DNA from: Salipaludibacillus aurantiacus
Lineage (GTDB): Bacteria; Bacillota; Bacilli; Bacillales; Salisediminibacteriaceae
Length of the DNA: 64,000 nt
Direction: 5' to 3'
NCBI RefSeq assembly: GCF_900111295.1
Contig: NZ_FOGT01000020.1
Coordinates: 1 to 64,000, forward strand
Part shown: in pieces, positions 1-8,057 of the stretch
How the letters are laid out: each line of letters opens with the position of its first letter
Position numbering within the stretch: position 1 is the stretch's first letter
Translations under genes and position numbers: made by a program
Notes under the pieces: model-generated
The model's database searches: none
What the model was told of the DNA's origin: nothing
The model's input: only the letters and a program-made list of their open reading frames with translations

Positions 1-18
1 GGGAACAAGTATTGGTCT

Positions 19-43
19 CTCCTCTACAATAGGAGCTTTTTTT
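19..43 (+). terminator. intrinsic terminator of the gene upstream of the window
   Basis: A 5-bp stem CTCCT/AGGAG (19-23 with 31-35) is followed by C and a run of seven T. It probably ends a transcript entering from the left edge. The short stem makes this moderate. Confidence 0.5.
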
Positions 44-91
44 GTGTTTGTAAACTTAAAATTACAATATATTCCATTCGTGCAAGGCTAC

Positions 92-105
92 TGGGTCTGA
101 CCCCA
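92..105. repeat. REP-like palindrome GGGTC-T-GACCC
   Basis: TGGGTCTGACCCCA has GGGTC and GACCC arms around a single T. It belongs to the family of GGGG...CCCC palindromes with a core like GGTCTGACC or GGACAGCC found in other intergenic spaces of this window (16656, 22265, 22912, 54091, 60974). It lies upstream of secG. Confidence 0.6.
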
Positions 106-201
106 TATTGAAAAGTATTTGCAGCAGATAGGATGTTGCAGTGCAGCTTGTTTCGTGTTATATTTTTAGAAGGTTTTGATGTCGATTTGGAGGTGTAGAC
201 T

Positions 202-432
202 GTGGAAGCTGTTGCATCCGTTTTGCTAGTGATTGTATCACTTTTATTAATTGGCGTAGTATTGTTACAGTCCGGAAAAAGTGCCGGCCTGTCAGGTGCC
301 ATTTCCGGTGGTGCCGAGCAGTTAGTAGGAAAGCAGAAGGCCAGAGGGCTGGACGCTGTTCTTCAAAAAGCCACTGTGGTTCTTGGAACGCTTTTCTTCC
401 TGTTAACATTGGCCGTTGCATTTTTTATGTAA
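202..432 (+). CDS. secG: SecG, protein translocase subunit
   Basis: Auxiliary subunit of the SecYEG channel in the plasma membrane, aiding SecA-driven protein export. The 76-residue product has two hydrophobic spans (about 3-22 and 55-75) joined by a Gly/Ser-rich loop containing SGAISGG, the usual SecG layout and length. The GTG start is supported by GGAGGTG at 189-195. It is followed by its own terminator (446-476), so it is probably monocistronic, although secG, an esterase, rnr and smpB are neighbours as in B. subtilis. High confidence. Confidence 0.95.
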   Translation: MEAVASVLLVIVSLLLIGVVLLQSGKSAGLSGAISGGAEQLVGKQKARGLDAVLQKATVVLGTLFFLLTLAVAFFM

Positions 433-445
433 ATAGCTTAAGCAA

Positions 446-476
446 AGCAGCAGACAGGGACAGTCTGCTGCTTTTT
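446..476 (+). terminator. secG terminator
   Basis: Perfect 10-bp stem AGCAGCAGAC/GTCTGCTGCT (446-455 with 463-472), 7-nt loop, then TTTTT. Confidence 0.9.
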
Positions 477-594
477 ACGTGCAGGTTAATTTCCTTCCTG
501 AATGGGAATAAAGAAGATATGATGAGCAAGGTACGTGACAGCACCAGGCTGTTTTTCATATGATAAATAAGTGTCTCATTCAGGAGTGATAGCT

Positions 595-1335
595 ATGATT
601 GGATGCCTGATCATCCATGGTTTTTCCGGTACCCCGGATGAAATTGCAGATATTGAACAGCACTTAAAGAAGAAAAACTGGCTCGTATACTGCCCCGAAC
701 TTCCAGGGCATGACGGGACTAAAGAAAGTATGAAGTCAGTTACTTATAAACATTGGGTTTTTAAAGCTAAAGTTGCTTTGGAGGAGCTAATGGACCGATG
801 TGAAAAAGTCTATCTCATCGGTTTTTCTATGGGCGGTGTCATTGCCAGTTTTCTCGCCTCCCAATACCCGGTGGAAAGACTGGTCCTCCTCAGTGCCGCC
901 GCCTATTACCTTAATCCGAAACAGATCGTACAGGACGTGACTGGCTGGTTTCTTGAAGGAGTACGCGGCGAACTTGATAAAGATGATTATTACCAGTTTT
1001 ACCGCGAGAAAATTTTACGGACGCCGATGGCTGCCACGATTGAATTTGCAAAAATGGTCAAAAAGCTGCGTCCTCATTTAGATCAGATCACCGTCCCGAC
1101 ACTGGTCATTCAGGGAGAAAGTGATGGTCTTGTCCCACAAAAAAGCGCTGAATATATTTATGAGCATATCCAGTCAGAGGAAAAGAAACTGTACTTCTTT
1201 CCTGAGGCTAAACATTATATTTGGTTTGGCGATGGTAAGGATAAATTGCTTGAAGCGATTGACGACTTTTTTTCAGGGACAACCGATGGGGCGCTGAAGT
1301 CCGGGAGTGAATCTGAGGCAAAAGGAACAGGCTGA
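595..1335 (+). CDS. alpha/beta hydrolase (carboxylesterase-like)
   Basis: Predicted serine hydrolase of the alpha/beta fold, about 246 aa, cytosolic (no signal peptide). The start at ATG 595 is chosen because AGGAG (583-587) is spaced correctly and the family motif HGFSGTPDEI begins just after; the GTG at 571 has no SD. Visible motifs are the oxyanion region HGF near residue 8, nucleophile elbow GFSMGG (Ser78), an acid in GESDGLVP and a catalytic His in AKHYIWF. It is a paralogue of the next gene. The C-terminal ~15 residues are Gly/Ser/Glu-rich. Substrate unknown; a short-chain ester or monoacylglycerol is the family guess. Confidence 0.8.
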   Translation: MIGCLIIHGFSGTPDEIADIEQHLKKKNWLVYCPELPGHDGTKESMKSVTYKHWVFKAKVALEELMDRCEKVYLIGFSMGGVIASFLASQYPVERLVLLSAAAYYLNPKQIVQDVTGWFLEGVRGELDKDDYYQFYREKILRTPMAATIEFAKMVKKLRPHLDQITVPTLVIQGESDGLVPQKSAEYIYEHIQSEEKKLYFFPEAKHYIWFGDGKDKLLEAIDDFFSGTTDGALKSGSESEAKGTG

Positions 1336-1363
1336 CGGATCAACAAAGACGTGGTTCCGTCAG
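1332..1363 (+). other. hairpin after the first hydrolase gene
   Basis: CTGACGGA (1332-1339) pairs with TCCGTCAG (1356-1363), overlapping the stop codon. No T-run follows, so it is a weak or Rho-type end, or a processing hairpin. Confidence 0.4.
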
Positions 1364-1416
1364 TCGAGGAAACTTATTAACTGATAAGAGTAACAACATG
1401 AAAGGAATGTTTGATA

Positions 1417-2166
1417 ATGATGAAAGTTGCACAGCCAAAGCCATTCACCTTTGAAGGAGGGGAGCGGGCCGTGCTGCTCTTGCACGGATTTACAGGTAAC
1501 TCTGCCGATGTACGCATGCTGGGGAGATACCTTGAAAAAAGAGGGTATACCTCACACGCTCCACATATGAAAGGACACGGAGTTCCTCCGGAGGAACTAG
1601 TCCACACCGGACCTGAAGACTGGTGGGATGATGTGCAGGCCGGATACCAGTATTTGAAAGAGATGGGCCATGATAAAATTGCTGTGGCAGGTTTATCCTT
1701 GGGGGGTGTATTTTCCTTGAAACTCGGGTACACACTACCTGTGAAGGGAATTATCCCTATGTGTGCACCAATGTATATAAAAAGTGAAGAAACAATGTAT
1801 CAGGGTGTCCTGGAATATGCTAAAAAATATAAACAGTGGGAAGGCAAAGATGAGGGACAAATTGAAGAAGAAATGGCTAAATTTAAAGAGACGCCGATGA
1901 ATACTTTAAAATCATTACAGGAACTTAATAAGGAAGTAAGAGACAACCTTGATATGATTTATACCCCTACTTTTGTCGTACAAGCCCGCCATGATGAAAT
2001 GATTAACACCGACAGTGCAAATATGATTCATGATAATGTAGAAACAGACCAGAAAGAGCTTAAATGGTACGAGGAATCAGGACATGTGATAACGCTGGAT
2101 AAAGAACGGGATCAGCTGCATGAGGATGTGTATGCCTTTTTAGAGGACCTGGACTGGGAAGATTAA
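1417..2166 (+). CDS. est: carboxylesterase, Est30/YvaK family
   Basis: Cytosolic carboxylesterase that hydrolyses short-chain esters. The N-terminus [10 protein letters not shown] resembles the Geobacillus Est30 start, and with this ATG the nucleophile in GLSLGG is Ser94, the number I recall for Est30; AAAGGA sits 10 nt upstream. The in-frame TTG at 1411 and ATG at 1420 are alternatives. The Asp (ARHDEMI) and His (SGHVITL) of the triad are present. About 249 aa, the family's usual size. It lies directly upstream of rnr with a 61-bp gap and no terminator, so co-transcription is likely. Confidence 0.93.
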   Translation: MMKVAQPKPFTFEGGERAVLLLHGFTGNSADVRMLGRYLEKRGYTSHAPHMKGHGVPPEELVHTGPEDWWDDVQAGYQYLKEMGHDKIAVAGLSLGGVFSLKLGYTLPVKGIIPMCAPMYIKSEETMYQGVLEYAKKYKQWEGKDEGQIEEEMAKFKETPMNTLKSLQELNKEVRDNLDMIYTPTFVVQARHDEMINTDSANMIHDNVETDQKELKWYEESGHVITLDKERDQLHEDVYAFLEDLDWED

Positions 2167-2227
2167 TTAGACGCCCACGCCCTAATCCGGCATGCTGCTT
2201 CCCGCAATGAAAGGAGATATAGATACA

Positions 2228-4561
2228 ATGACAGACGCAACTAAAGACAGGATTCTTCATTATATGAAGGACGAAGCTGACAAGCCTCTTTCTATTAAAG
2301 AGATGGAAGAAGCATTCGGCCTGGAGGATTCAAGTCAATTCAAACAATTTGTCAAAACACTGAATGAACTAGAAGAAGACGGCGATGTCGTGCGTACCCG
2401 TACAAACCGGTACGGCCTGCCGGAGAAAATGGACTTGATCCGCGGAGAAGTCATTATGCATCCAAAAGGCTTTGCCTTTGTAAAAACGGAAGAAGGCATG
2501 GACGATATTTATGTGGCAGGTTCTGATATGAACAGTGCCATGAATAAAGATAAAGTGCTGGTCCGCCTGCAAAGAGATTCGAGCGGGGCCAGACCTGAAG
2601 GGACAATTATCCGTATTTTAAAGCGCGGGATTACCCAGACAGTAGGTACTTATGTAGATGATAAGTATTACGGGTTTGTGGTCTCTGATGATAAAAGGAT
2701 TCCCGCTGACATTTTTATCCCGAAAGGTAAGGAATTAGGGGCAGTAGACGGCCATAAAGTCCTCGTGGAAATTACTAAATATCCTGAGGGGCGCATGAGC
2801 GCTGAAGGGCATGTGACGAAAGTGCTCGGCCATAAAAACGACCCTGGAGTAGACATTCTTGCTGTCATCCATAAACACGGACTGCCGGGCGAATTTCCGG
2901 ACGAAGTTATTGAGCAGGCAAACAGTGTACCTGATGAGATCGCTTCTGACGAGTTAGAAGGGCGCCGTGACTTGCGCGATGAAACAATTGTAACCATTGA
3001 CGGGGCAGATGCAAAAGATCTGGATGATGCCGTTCAGGTAAAAAGGCTGGAAAACGGTAATTACCTTCTCGGAGTCCATATCGCAGATGTCTCCCATTAC
3101 GTCAAAGAAGGATCACCTATTGACGAAGAAGCTTTCGAGAGGGCGACGAGCTGTTATTTAGTGGACAGGGTGATCCCGATGATCCCGCACAGGCTGTCAA
3201 ACGGGATTTGCTCACTTAATCCGCAAGTAGACAGGCTGACCTTATCGTGCGATATGGAAATTACGCCAAAGGGCGAGGTCGTCAACCACGATATTTACCA
3301 AAGTGTGATCCGTACAAACGAAAGAATGACTTATACAGACGTAAGGAAAATTCTCCTGGATGAAGACGATGAGGTTAAAGAGCGTTATGAACCCCTTATT
3401 CCATTTTTTAAAGATATGGAAGATCTGGCTGAAATCCTGCGCAGGAAACGTTTTGCCCGCGGAGCGATTGACTTTGACTTTAAAGAAGCTGGCGTGAAAG
3501 TGGACGAAGAGGGCAACCCGACGGATGTCGTAATCCGCGAGCGTACAGTCGCCGAAAAACTCATTGAGGAATTTATGCTTGCAGCGAACGAAACGGTAGC
3601 CGAACATTTCCACTGGATGAAAGTACCGTTCGTTTACCGTATTCATGAGGACCCGGACGAAGAGAAACTGAATCAGTTTCTTGAATTCATAACAAATTTC
3701 GGGTATGTCGTAAAAGGGACGTCTAACACTGTTCATCCGCGAGCCTTGCAGGAGCTGCTTGAAGAAGTCAAAGGAGAGCCTGAAGAAGCGGTCATCAGCA
3801 CAGTGATGCTCAGGTCCATGAAGCAGGCTAAATACGATCCTGAGAATATCGGCCACTTCGGTTTATCGGCGGACTTCTATACCCATTTCACGTCACCGAT
3901 TCGCCGTTACCCTGACTTGATTGTTCACAGATTAATACGGGCTTACTTAATTGAAGGAAAGCCGACAGAGAAACTGATCGAAGAATGGAATGACAAGCTT
4001 CCTGATATTACACGTCATTCATCTGAAATGGAACGCCGGGCCGAAGAAGCCGAGCGTGAAACAGACGAAATGAAAAAAGTTCAGTATATGGAAGATAAAG
4101 TCGGCCAGGAATATGAAGGGATTATCAGCGGTGTAACAAACTTTGGTCTGTTCGTGGAACTGCCGAATACGATCGAAGGACTTGTGCACGTCAGCTATTT
4201 GACAGACGACTATTACCACTATGACGAAAAGCACTATGCCATGATCGGTGAGAGGACAGGGAATGTCTTCCGCATCGGTGATGAAATTGAAGTTCGCGTG
4301 ACAAATGTCAACGTTGAAGAACGTATTATTGATTTTGAAGTAGTCGGCATGAAACCGCGTAAACAGAGAAAGAAAGAGACCCCGCGGGTGATTGAAGGCG
4401 GCAGCCGCAAAAAACGCGGTAAGAAAACGGAAGGCCTCAGCCTGGGTGACAAAAAACAGGATAAAAAATCCGGAGGCAAGGGCAAAAAGCGCAAGAAAAA
4501 AGCGTTTTATGAAAATGTGCCAAAAAATAAACGCTTAAAAGGGAAAAAGAAGAAGAAATAG
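2228..4561 (+). CDS. rnr: ribonuclease R
   Basis: 3'-to-5' exoribonuclease of the RNase II/RNB family that degrades structured RNA and works with SmpB-tmRNA in clearing non-stop mRNA. 777 aa from ATG 2228 (AAAGGAGAT just upstream); the longer frame from 2192 has no SD and no homologous sequence. Order: N-terminal winged-helix (about 1-70), cold-shock/OB domains (70-225), RNB domain with the catalytic aspartate cluster [11 protein letters not shown] (near residue 260), S1 domain (about 630-715), and a very Lys-rich tail from about 720 typical of RNase R. It is followed by a terminator. Confidence 0.97.
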   Translation: MTDATKDRILHYMKDEADKPLSIKEMEEAFGLEDSSQFKQFVKTLNELEEDGDVVRTRTNRYGLPEKMDLIRGEVIMHPKGFAFVKTEEGMDDIYVAGSDMNSAMNKDKVLVRLQRDSSGARPEGTIIRILKRGITQTVGTYVDDKYYGFVVSDDKRIPADIFIPKGKELGAVDGHKVLVEITKYPEGRMSAEGHVTKVLGHKNDPGVDILAVIHKHGLPGEFPDEVIEQANSVPDEIASDELEGRRDLRDETIVTIDGADAKDLDDAVQVKRLENGNYLLGVHIADVSHYVKEGSPIDEEAFERATSCYLVDRVIPMIPHRLSNGICSLNPQVDRLTLSCDMEITPKGEVVNHDIYQSVIRTNERMTYTDVRKILLDEDDEVKERYEPLIPFFKDMEDLAEILRRKRFARGAIDFDFKEAGVKVDEEGNPTDVVIRERTVAEKLIEEFMLAANETVAEHFHWMKVPFVYRIHEDPDEEKLNQFLEFITNFGYVVKGTSNTVHPRALQELLEEVKGEPEEAVISTVMLRSMKQAKYDPENIGHFGLSADFYTHFTSPIRRYPDLIVHRLIRAYLIEGKPTEKLIEEWNDKLPDITRHSSEMERRAEEAERETDEMKKVQYMEDKVGQEYEGIISGVTNFGLFVELPNTIEGLVHVSYLTDDYYHYDEKHYAMIGERTGNVFRIGDEIEVRVTNVNVEERIIDFEVVGMKPRKQRKKETPRVIEGGSRKKRGKKTEGLSLGDKKQDKKSGGKGKKRKKKAFYENVPKNKRLKGKKKKK

Positions 4562-4570
4562 AGTAACCGA

Positions 4571-4597
4571 AGCTCATCCCGTGCGGGTGGGCTTTTG
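4571..4597 (+). terminator. rnr terminator
   Basis: Stem GCTCATCCC/GGGTGGGC around a GTGC loop, followed by TTTT. One mismatch/wobble pair in the stem. Confidence 0.75.
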
Positions 4598-4650
4598 AAT
4601 TTTTGCTGGATATGGGGTTTAAATGAAGTTAAACAGCGGGGCATGAGGGA

Positions 4651-4795
4651 TCTATCGGGGGAAATGAGAGTTCTATCGGCGAAACTGGGGGTCCTATCAG
4701 CGAAAATTGAGATCAATCAGCGAAACTGGGGGCCCTATCAGCGAAAATCACGTTCAATCAGCGAAAAAGGAACTCCTATCAGCGAAACCCGCACC
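4651..4795. repeat. tandem repeat, 20-21 bp period, unit (C/T)TATCAGCGAAA
   Basis: Seven units share (C)(T/A)ATC(A/G)G(C/G)GAAA followed by about nine variable bases. The ATC of successive units starts at 4654, 4675, 4696, 4716, 4737, 4757 and 4778: spacings of 21, 21, 20, 21, 20, 21. An eighth degenerate copy is at 4802. CTATC and CAATC units alternate in the second half. It fills the rnr-smpB gap. The 20/21 alternation breaks any reading frame, so the 84-codon frame across it (4595-4849) is unlikely to be a gene. Confidence 0.85.
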
Positions 4796-4881
4796 ACACC
4801 TATCACGATTAAACAAATTGAAGCTCTATCCGAATTTTGGTATGATTAGATAATGAGGCAGATGGAAAGGATGCAGGAATC

Positions 4882-5349
4882 ATGGCTACAGAAGGAAAAC
4901 AAATCGCACAAAATAAGAAAGCGCGCCACGATTTTCATATTGAGGACACATACGAAGCTGGAATGGTTTTAACAGGAACAGAAATTAAATCAGTCCGTAA
5001 CCGGAGAGTCAATTTAAAAGACTCGTTTGCGCGTGTTTCCCAGGGAGAGGTCTGGCTGCACAATCTGCATATCAGCCCTTACGAACAGGGGAACCGGTAT
5101 AACCACGATCCTGTCCGGACGCGAAAACTCTTGCTTCACCGCAAGCAGATTAATCAGCTCATCGGAATGACCCAGCAAAAAGGATATACCCTCGTTCCGC
5201 TGAAAATTTATATTAAAAACGGGGTTGCAAAAGTTTTAATAGGCCTCGGTAAAGGGAAAAAGAAACATGATAAGCGTGAGGATCTGAAGCGGAAAGATGC
5301 AAAAAGAGAAATCCAGAGAGCCTTTAAAGACCAGCAGCTGGGACGTTAA
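4882..5349 (+). CDS. smpB: SmpB, tmRNA-binding protein
   Basis: Binds the tRNA-like domain of tmRNA and places it in stalled ribosomes for trans-translation. 155 aa, normal length. The N-terminal OB-fold has the family signatures [11 protein letters not shown] and GTEIKSVR near residues 8-40; the C-terminal tail [14 protein letters not shown] is Lys/Arg-rich and inserts in the mRNA channel. GAAAGG at 4865 and AGGA at 4875 are upstream of the ATG. The tmRNA gene follows immediately, a conserved Bacillus arrangement. Confidence 0.97.
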   Translation: MATEGKQIAQNKKARHDFHIEDTYEAGMVLTGTEIKSVRNRRVNLKDSFARVSQGEVWLHNLHISPYEQGNRYNHDPVRTRKLLLHRKQINQLIGMTQQKGYTLVPLKIYIKNGVAKVLIGLGKGKKKHDKREDLKRKDAKREIQRAFKDQQLGR

Positions 5350-5368
5350 CCGATGCGAAGCTTTCCAT

Positions 5369-5396
5369 TTGACTGGGAGCTCTGATATGTTATAAT
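5369..5396 (+). promoter_or_regulatory. ssrA promoter (sigma-A)
   Basis: TTGACT (5369-5374), a 16-nt spacer and a perfect TATAAT (5391-5396). Transcription would start near 5403, giving a ~55-nt 5' leader (with TTAAGGA/TCCTTAA pairing) removed to form mature tmRNA. Confidence 0.85.
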
Positions 5397-5456
5397 AGTA
5401 TTTGTCGTTAAGGAAAAGTGTATATAAGATCTATCCTTAATGTTCTCTTATCTCTT

Positions 5457-5823
5457 GGGGACGTTCTGGATTCGACAGGGATAGGTCGTGCTTAAGTCGC
5501 GAGTCGAGCTGGGTGTCCTCGTATAAAACGCCCATCGCCTATAGTTGGCAAACAAGATAACGATTTCGCTTTAGCAGCGGCGTAAAAACCCTGCTAGCGG
5601 TTCCTCCCTTCATCGCCCATGTGAAGGATCAGGGACTCACTCTAAGTGGGATACGCCTTGAGTTCTCCACCTGAGGACAATAGGAAGAGATTAATCAGGT
5701 TAGCCGCACGGAAGCCTGTTAGTTGGCTGAAGTGACGGCGAAACACTAATAAACTGACTACGCTCGTAGAAGCTTAAGTTGCGTTATCTCTGGACGTGGG
5801 TTCGATTCCCACCGTCTCCACCA
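5457..5823 (+). ncRNA. ssrA: transfer-messenger RNA
   Basis: tmRNA rescues ribosomes stalled on broken mRNA and tags the nascent chain. The 5' end GGGGACG pairs with CGTCTCC near the 3' end to form the acceptor stem, followed by discriminator A and an encoded CCA (5821-5823). The T-arm GTGGGTTCGATTCCCAC is visible. The tag frame at 5547-5582 ends in TAA 5583-5585 and reads GKQDNDFALAAA; with the alanine carried by tmRNA the tag would be A-GKQDNDFALAAA. The ending LAAA carries one more alanine than the common LAA. Confidence 0.97.
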
Positions 5824-5848
5824 TACATACGTATATGGTGGTTTTTTT
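5818..5848 (+). terminator. ssrA terminator
   Basis: CCACCATA (5818-5825) pairs with TATGGTGG (5834-5841), followed by seven T. The left arm includes the mature CCA end. Confidence 0.85.
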
Positions 5849-6015
5849 ATTTGCTTTGAGTTGCTTACGTTCCCCTCCTTATCTACATCCCTTTTTTTCA
5901 TCCAGTTGCCCCCAGCATTCCAATAATTATTCTCTTTCCGAAATATTACCTTGCTATACAAAGCAGTTTACTGTGCTAAAATGGAAGAACAAATTGTTGC
6001 AGAGGACTGGATGTT

Positions 6016-7278
6016 ATGTTTAGTTTTGATAATTATTTATTCTCTTTACTGGTCGTTTTAGTGCCGGTATTTGTTTATTTTGCTTATTTATATAAAAGGG
6101 ATTTTTTTAAGGAGCACTCAGTCGTTTTCGGTCTGCTTTGCTGCTTGGCAATTATTATGTCCATGAGCTATCCTTTGGAGCTTGAAACGGGTTATATCTT
6201 TGATCTGCGCACGATTCCGTGGCTCCTGGCCTTCTTTTACGGTGGATTGAAAATGGGAATGGCGGCTACCGCTGTATTAATAATCTACAGACTATTCATC
6301 GGGCTGGACGAAGGCTTTTTTATTGTCCTTGTATCGTATGTACTGGGAAGCGGAGCTATTATTTTTTTCCTTAACAAGTACAAGGAAGGAATGCTTAAAG
6401 AACGGATTAAAATCAGTGTTTATCTTACTTTATTGAATAACGTATTAATTTTGACGGGGATCTATTTCTTTATGGAGAACGTCAGCAGAGACGTACTGCC
6501 CGGGTTTTTTGCTTATTTCATGCTATCCCATCTTGTCACGATGATTCTCGTGGTCTTTATAATAGAGACGTTAAAGGAGAAAGAGCAGAATAAAATAGCA
6601 CTCCAGCAGACTGAAAGGGTCAGGCTAATTGGTGAGATGGCTGCATCCGTAGCCCATGAAATAAGAAATCCGCTAACTGTTGTTAAAGGTTTTGTACATA
6701 TCCTTAAAAACGAAGAGAACTTAACAGACAAGCAAAAAAGTTCTCTGAAATTAATGGATTCTGAATTGGAGAGAGCAGAGAAAATAATTACTGATTACTT
6801 ATCGCTGGCAAAATCAGAAAAGAAAAACGCCACTGAAATTGATATCAGGGAAATTATAAAAAATACTGCCGATGTAGTGGAACCATACGCTTTAATGAAC
6901 GGCACAACAATTACTAACTGTGTAGACAGCCCTTACTACGTCAGAGGGAATGCCAGTGATTTAGGGCAAGTGTTTTTAAATTTATTTAAAAATGGCATAG
7001 AAGCCATTGATGGAAAAGGAACAATTACCGTTAACGCAGTGAAAAACGGAGACGTCGTGGAAATAACTATTTGTGATACAGGAAGAGGAATGAGTGAAGA
7101 AGAAATAAAACGGCTGGGCACCCCTTTCTACACGACAAAAGATCAAGGTACAGGGATGGGGACGATGCTCTGCTATAAGATAATAGATAATTTAAACGGA
7201 CAAATAAAAGTAAAAAGTACGAGAGGGGAAGGGACCGCTTTTAACATCAGCCTGCCTCTGTGCAAAAAACAGAAGTAA
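6016..7278 (+). CDS. membrane sensor histidine kinase, KinB-like
   Basis: Orphan sensor kinase, 420 aa, with no response regulator beside it, as for phosphorelay sporulation kinases. Residues 1-185 hold five or six membrane spans without a large external loop (5TMR/LYT-type sensor); a HisKA box AASVAHEIRNPLTVV carries the phospho-acceptor His214; an HATPase follows with N box (NLFKNGIEAI), G1 (DTGRGM) and G2 (GTGMGTM). Sequence resembles B. subtilis KinB, which feeds phosphate to Spo0F. The start ATG has AGAGGA upstream; kapB, KinB's usual partner, is absent. Its 3' end overlaps the convergent gene by 32 bp. Confidence 0.8.
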   Translation: MFSFDNYLFSLLVVLVPVFVYFAYLYKRDFFKEHSVVFGLLCCLAIIMSMSYPLELETGYIFDLRTIPWLLAFFYGGLKMGMAATAVLIIYRLFIGLDEGFFIVLVSYVLGSGAIIFFLNKYKEGMLKERIKISVYLTLLNNVLILTGIYFFMENVSRDVLPGFFAYFMLSHLVTMILVVFIIETLKEKEQNKIALQQTERVRLIGEMAASVAHEIRNPLTVVKGFVHILKNEENLTDKQKSSLKLMDSELERAEKIITDYLSLAKSEKKNATEIDIREIIKNTADVVEPYALMNGTTITNCVDSPYYVRGNASDLGQVFLNLFKNGIEAIDGKGTITVNAVKNGDVVEITICDTGRGMSEEEIKRLGTPFYTTKDQGTGMGTMLCYKIIDNLNGQIKVKSTRGEGTAFNISLPLCKKQK

Positions 7279-7813
7279 TTGACGTATGCCGGTGGTTTTC
7301 CCCTGGAGGGGTGTGGTCAGCGGGATTGACAGGAGCCAGCAAAATAAATGCGGCAAGTATCCACCCGATCGCCCCAAGATATATATTGACCAGTTTTCGC
7401 TTTGACAGATTGTTCAGCAGTATAAAAGAAAATACTATGACACTGATCAGAAGCATGCTGCTAAGGAAAAGAAGGTTATAGGCTTCTTTCAAAGTAACCA
7501 TATCTGCAACCATCGCCATCATCATTGCAGCCATCAGCCCGCTGAAAAATCCCTCAACGGCAGCAAGGAAATGGAACCGCCATCCTATCAGCAAACCGGT
7601 AACAGAAGCGGATGCCACACTAAAGACAGTAGATTGAAATAACAGGCCATGAAAGAGAATGCCCGTAACGGCTCCGATACATAATCCTGCAGCCATGGCT
7701 ATGGCCATAGTTATAACCATCTCTTTCATAGGACTGTTTTTTTGATTTATAAAAAACGTCGATAAATATATGATCAATAAAGTGGTAAAAAGAAAGCTGA
7801 TAAATAAGCTCAA
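7247..7813 (-). CDS. integral membrane protein of unknown function
   Basis: 188 aa with about six hydrophobic spans (near 1-22, 33-55, 58-80, 88-105, 112-132, 142-162). I do not recognise the family. The TTG start at 7813 is preceded by a near-perfect AAAGGAGGA seven bases away, which argues for a real gene. There is a Met/Ala-rich span (AAMMMAMVADMV) and a hydrophilic His-containing tail (PADHTPPGENHRHT). The tail's coding sequence runs antisense through the last ten codons of the KinB-like kinase. Confidence 0.65.
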   Translation of the reverse strand: MSLFISFLFTTLLIIYLSTFFINQKNSPMKEMVITMAIAMAAGLCIGAVTGILFHGLLFQSTVFSVASASVTGLLIGWRFHFLAAVEGFFSGLMAAMMMAMVADMVTLKEAYNLLFLSSMLLISVIVFSFILLNNLSKRKLVNIYLGAIGWILAAFILLAPVNPADHTPPGENHRHTSITSVFCTEAG

Positions 7814-7911
7814 CTTTATTTCCTCCTTTCAGGCTTCTTTGTAAAAGGTATGTCCGCATTTTTTCGATATGAGTATGAAATAAAGGAATGAATGATTAAT
7901 ATGCAGAATAG

Positions 7912-7948
7912 CTCACTTATTCTTATCAAGGGATAGGTGAGTTTTTTT
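7912..7948 (+). terminator. orphan + strand terminator-like hairpin
   Basis: CTCACTTA (7912-7919) pairs with TAGGTGAG (7934-7941, one G-U), followed by seven T. No + strand gene ends here, since the gene to its left is on the minus strand and starts at 7813. It could mark a short unrecognised + strand transcript. Confidence 0.6.
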
Positions 7949-8023
7949 GAAGTCATTATCCGCTTTATATGGCAGCTTAGAGAAGAGTGATCCGGGTCGC
8001 GTTATGAGGAGATGAAAAAAACC

Positions 8024-8048
8024 GGCTGGCCTTGGAAGGCACAGCCGG
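8024..8048 (-). terminator. dipeptidase terminator
   Basis: Read on the minus strand, CCGGCTG (8048-8042) pairs with CAGCCGG (8038-8032), followed by TTTTTTT. It starts ten bases after the stop codon. Confidence 0.85.
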
Positions 8049-8057
8049 ACGAAGTAT

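Noticed and set aside
3242-3856. 204-codon minus-strand frame inside rnr
   Set aside because: Antisense shadow of a strongly conserved gene, with no SD and no recognisable motif.
4651-4795. CRISPR array
   Set aside because: Repeat units are only about 12 conserved bases with 9-base gaps, far too short for repeats and spacers, and no cas gene is present.
4595-4849. 84-codon + strand frame downstream of rnr
   Set aside because: It is generated by the tandem repeat; unit spacing alternates 20 and 21, shifting the frame, and there is no SD.
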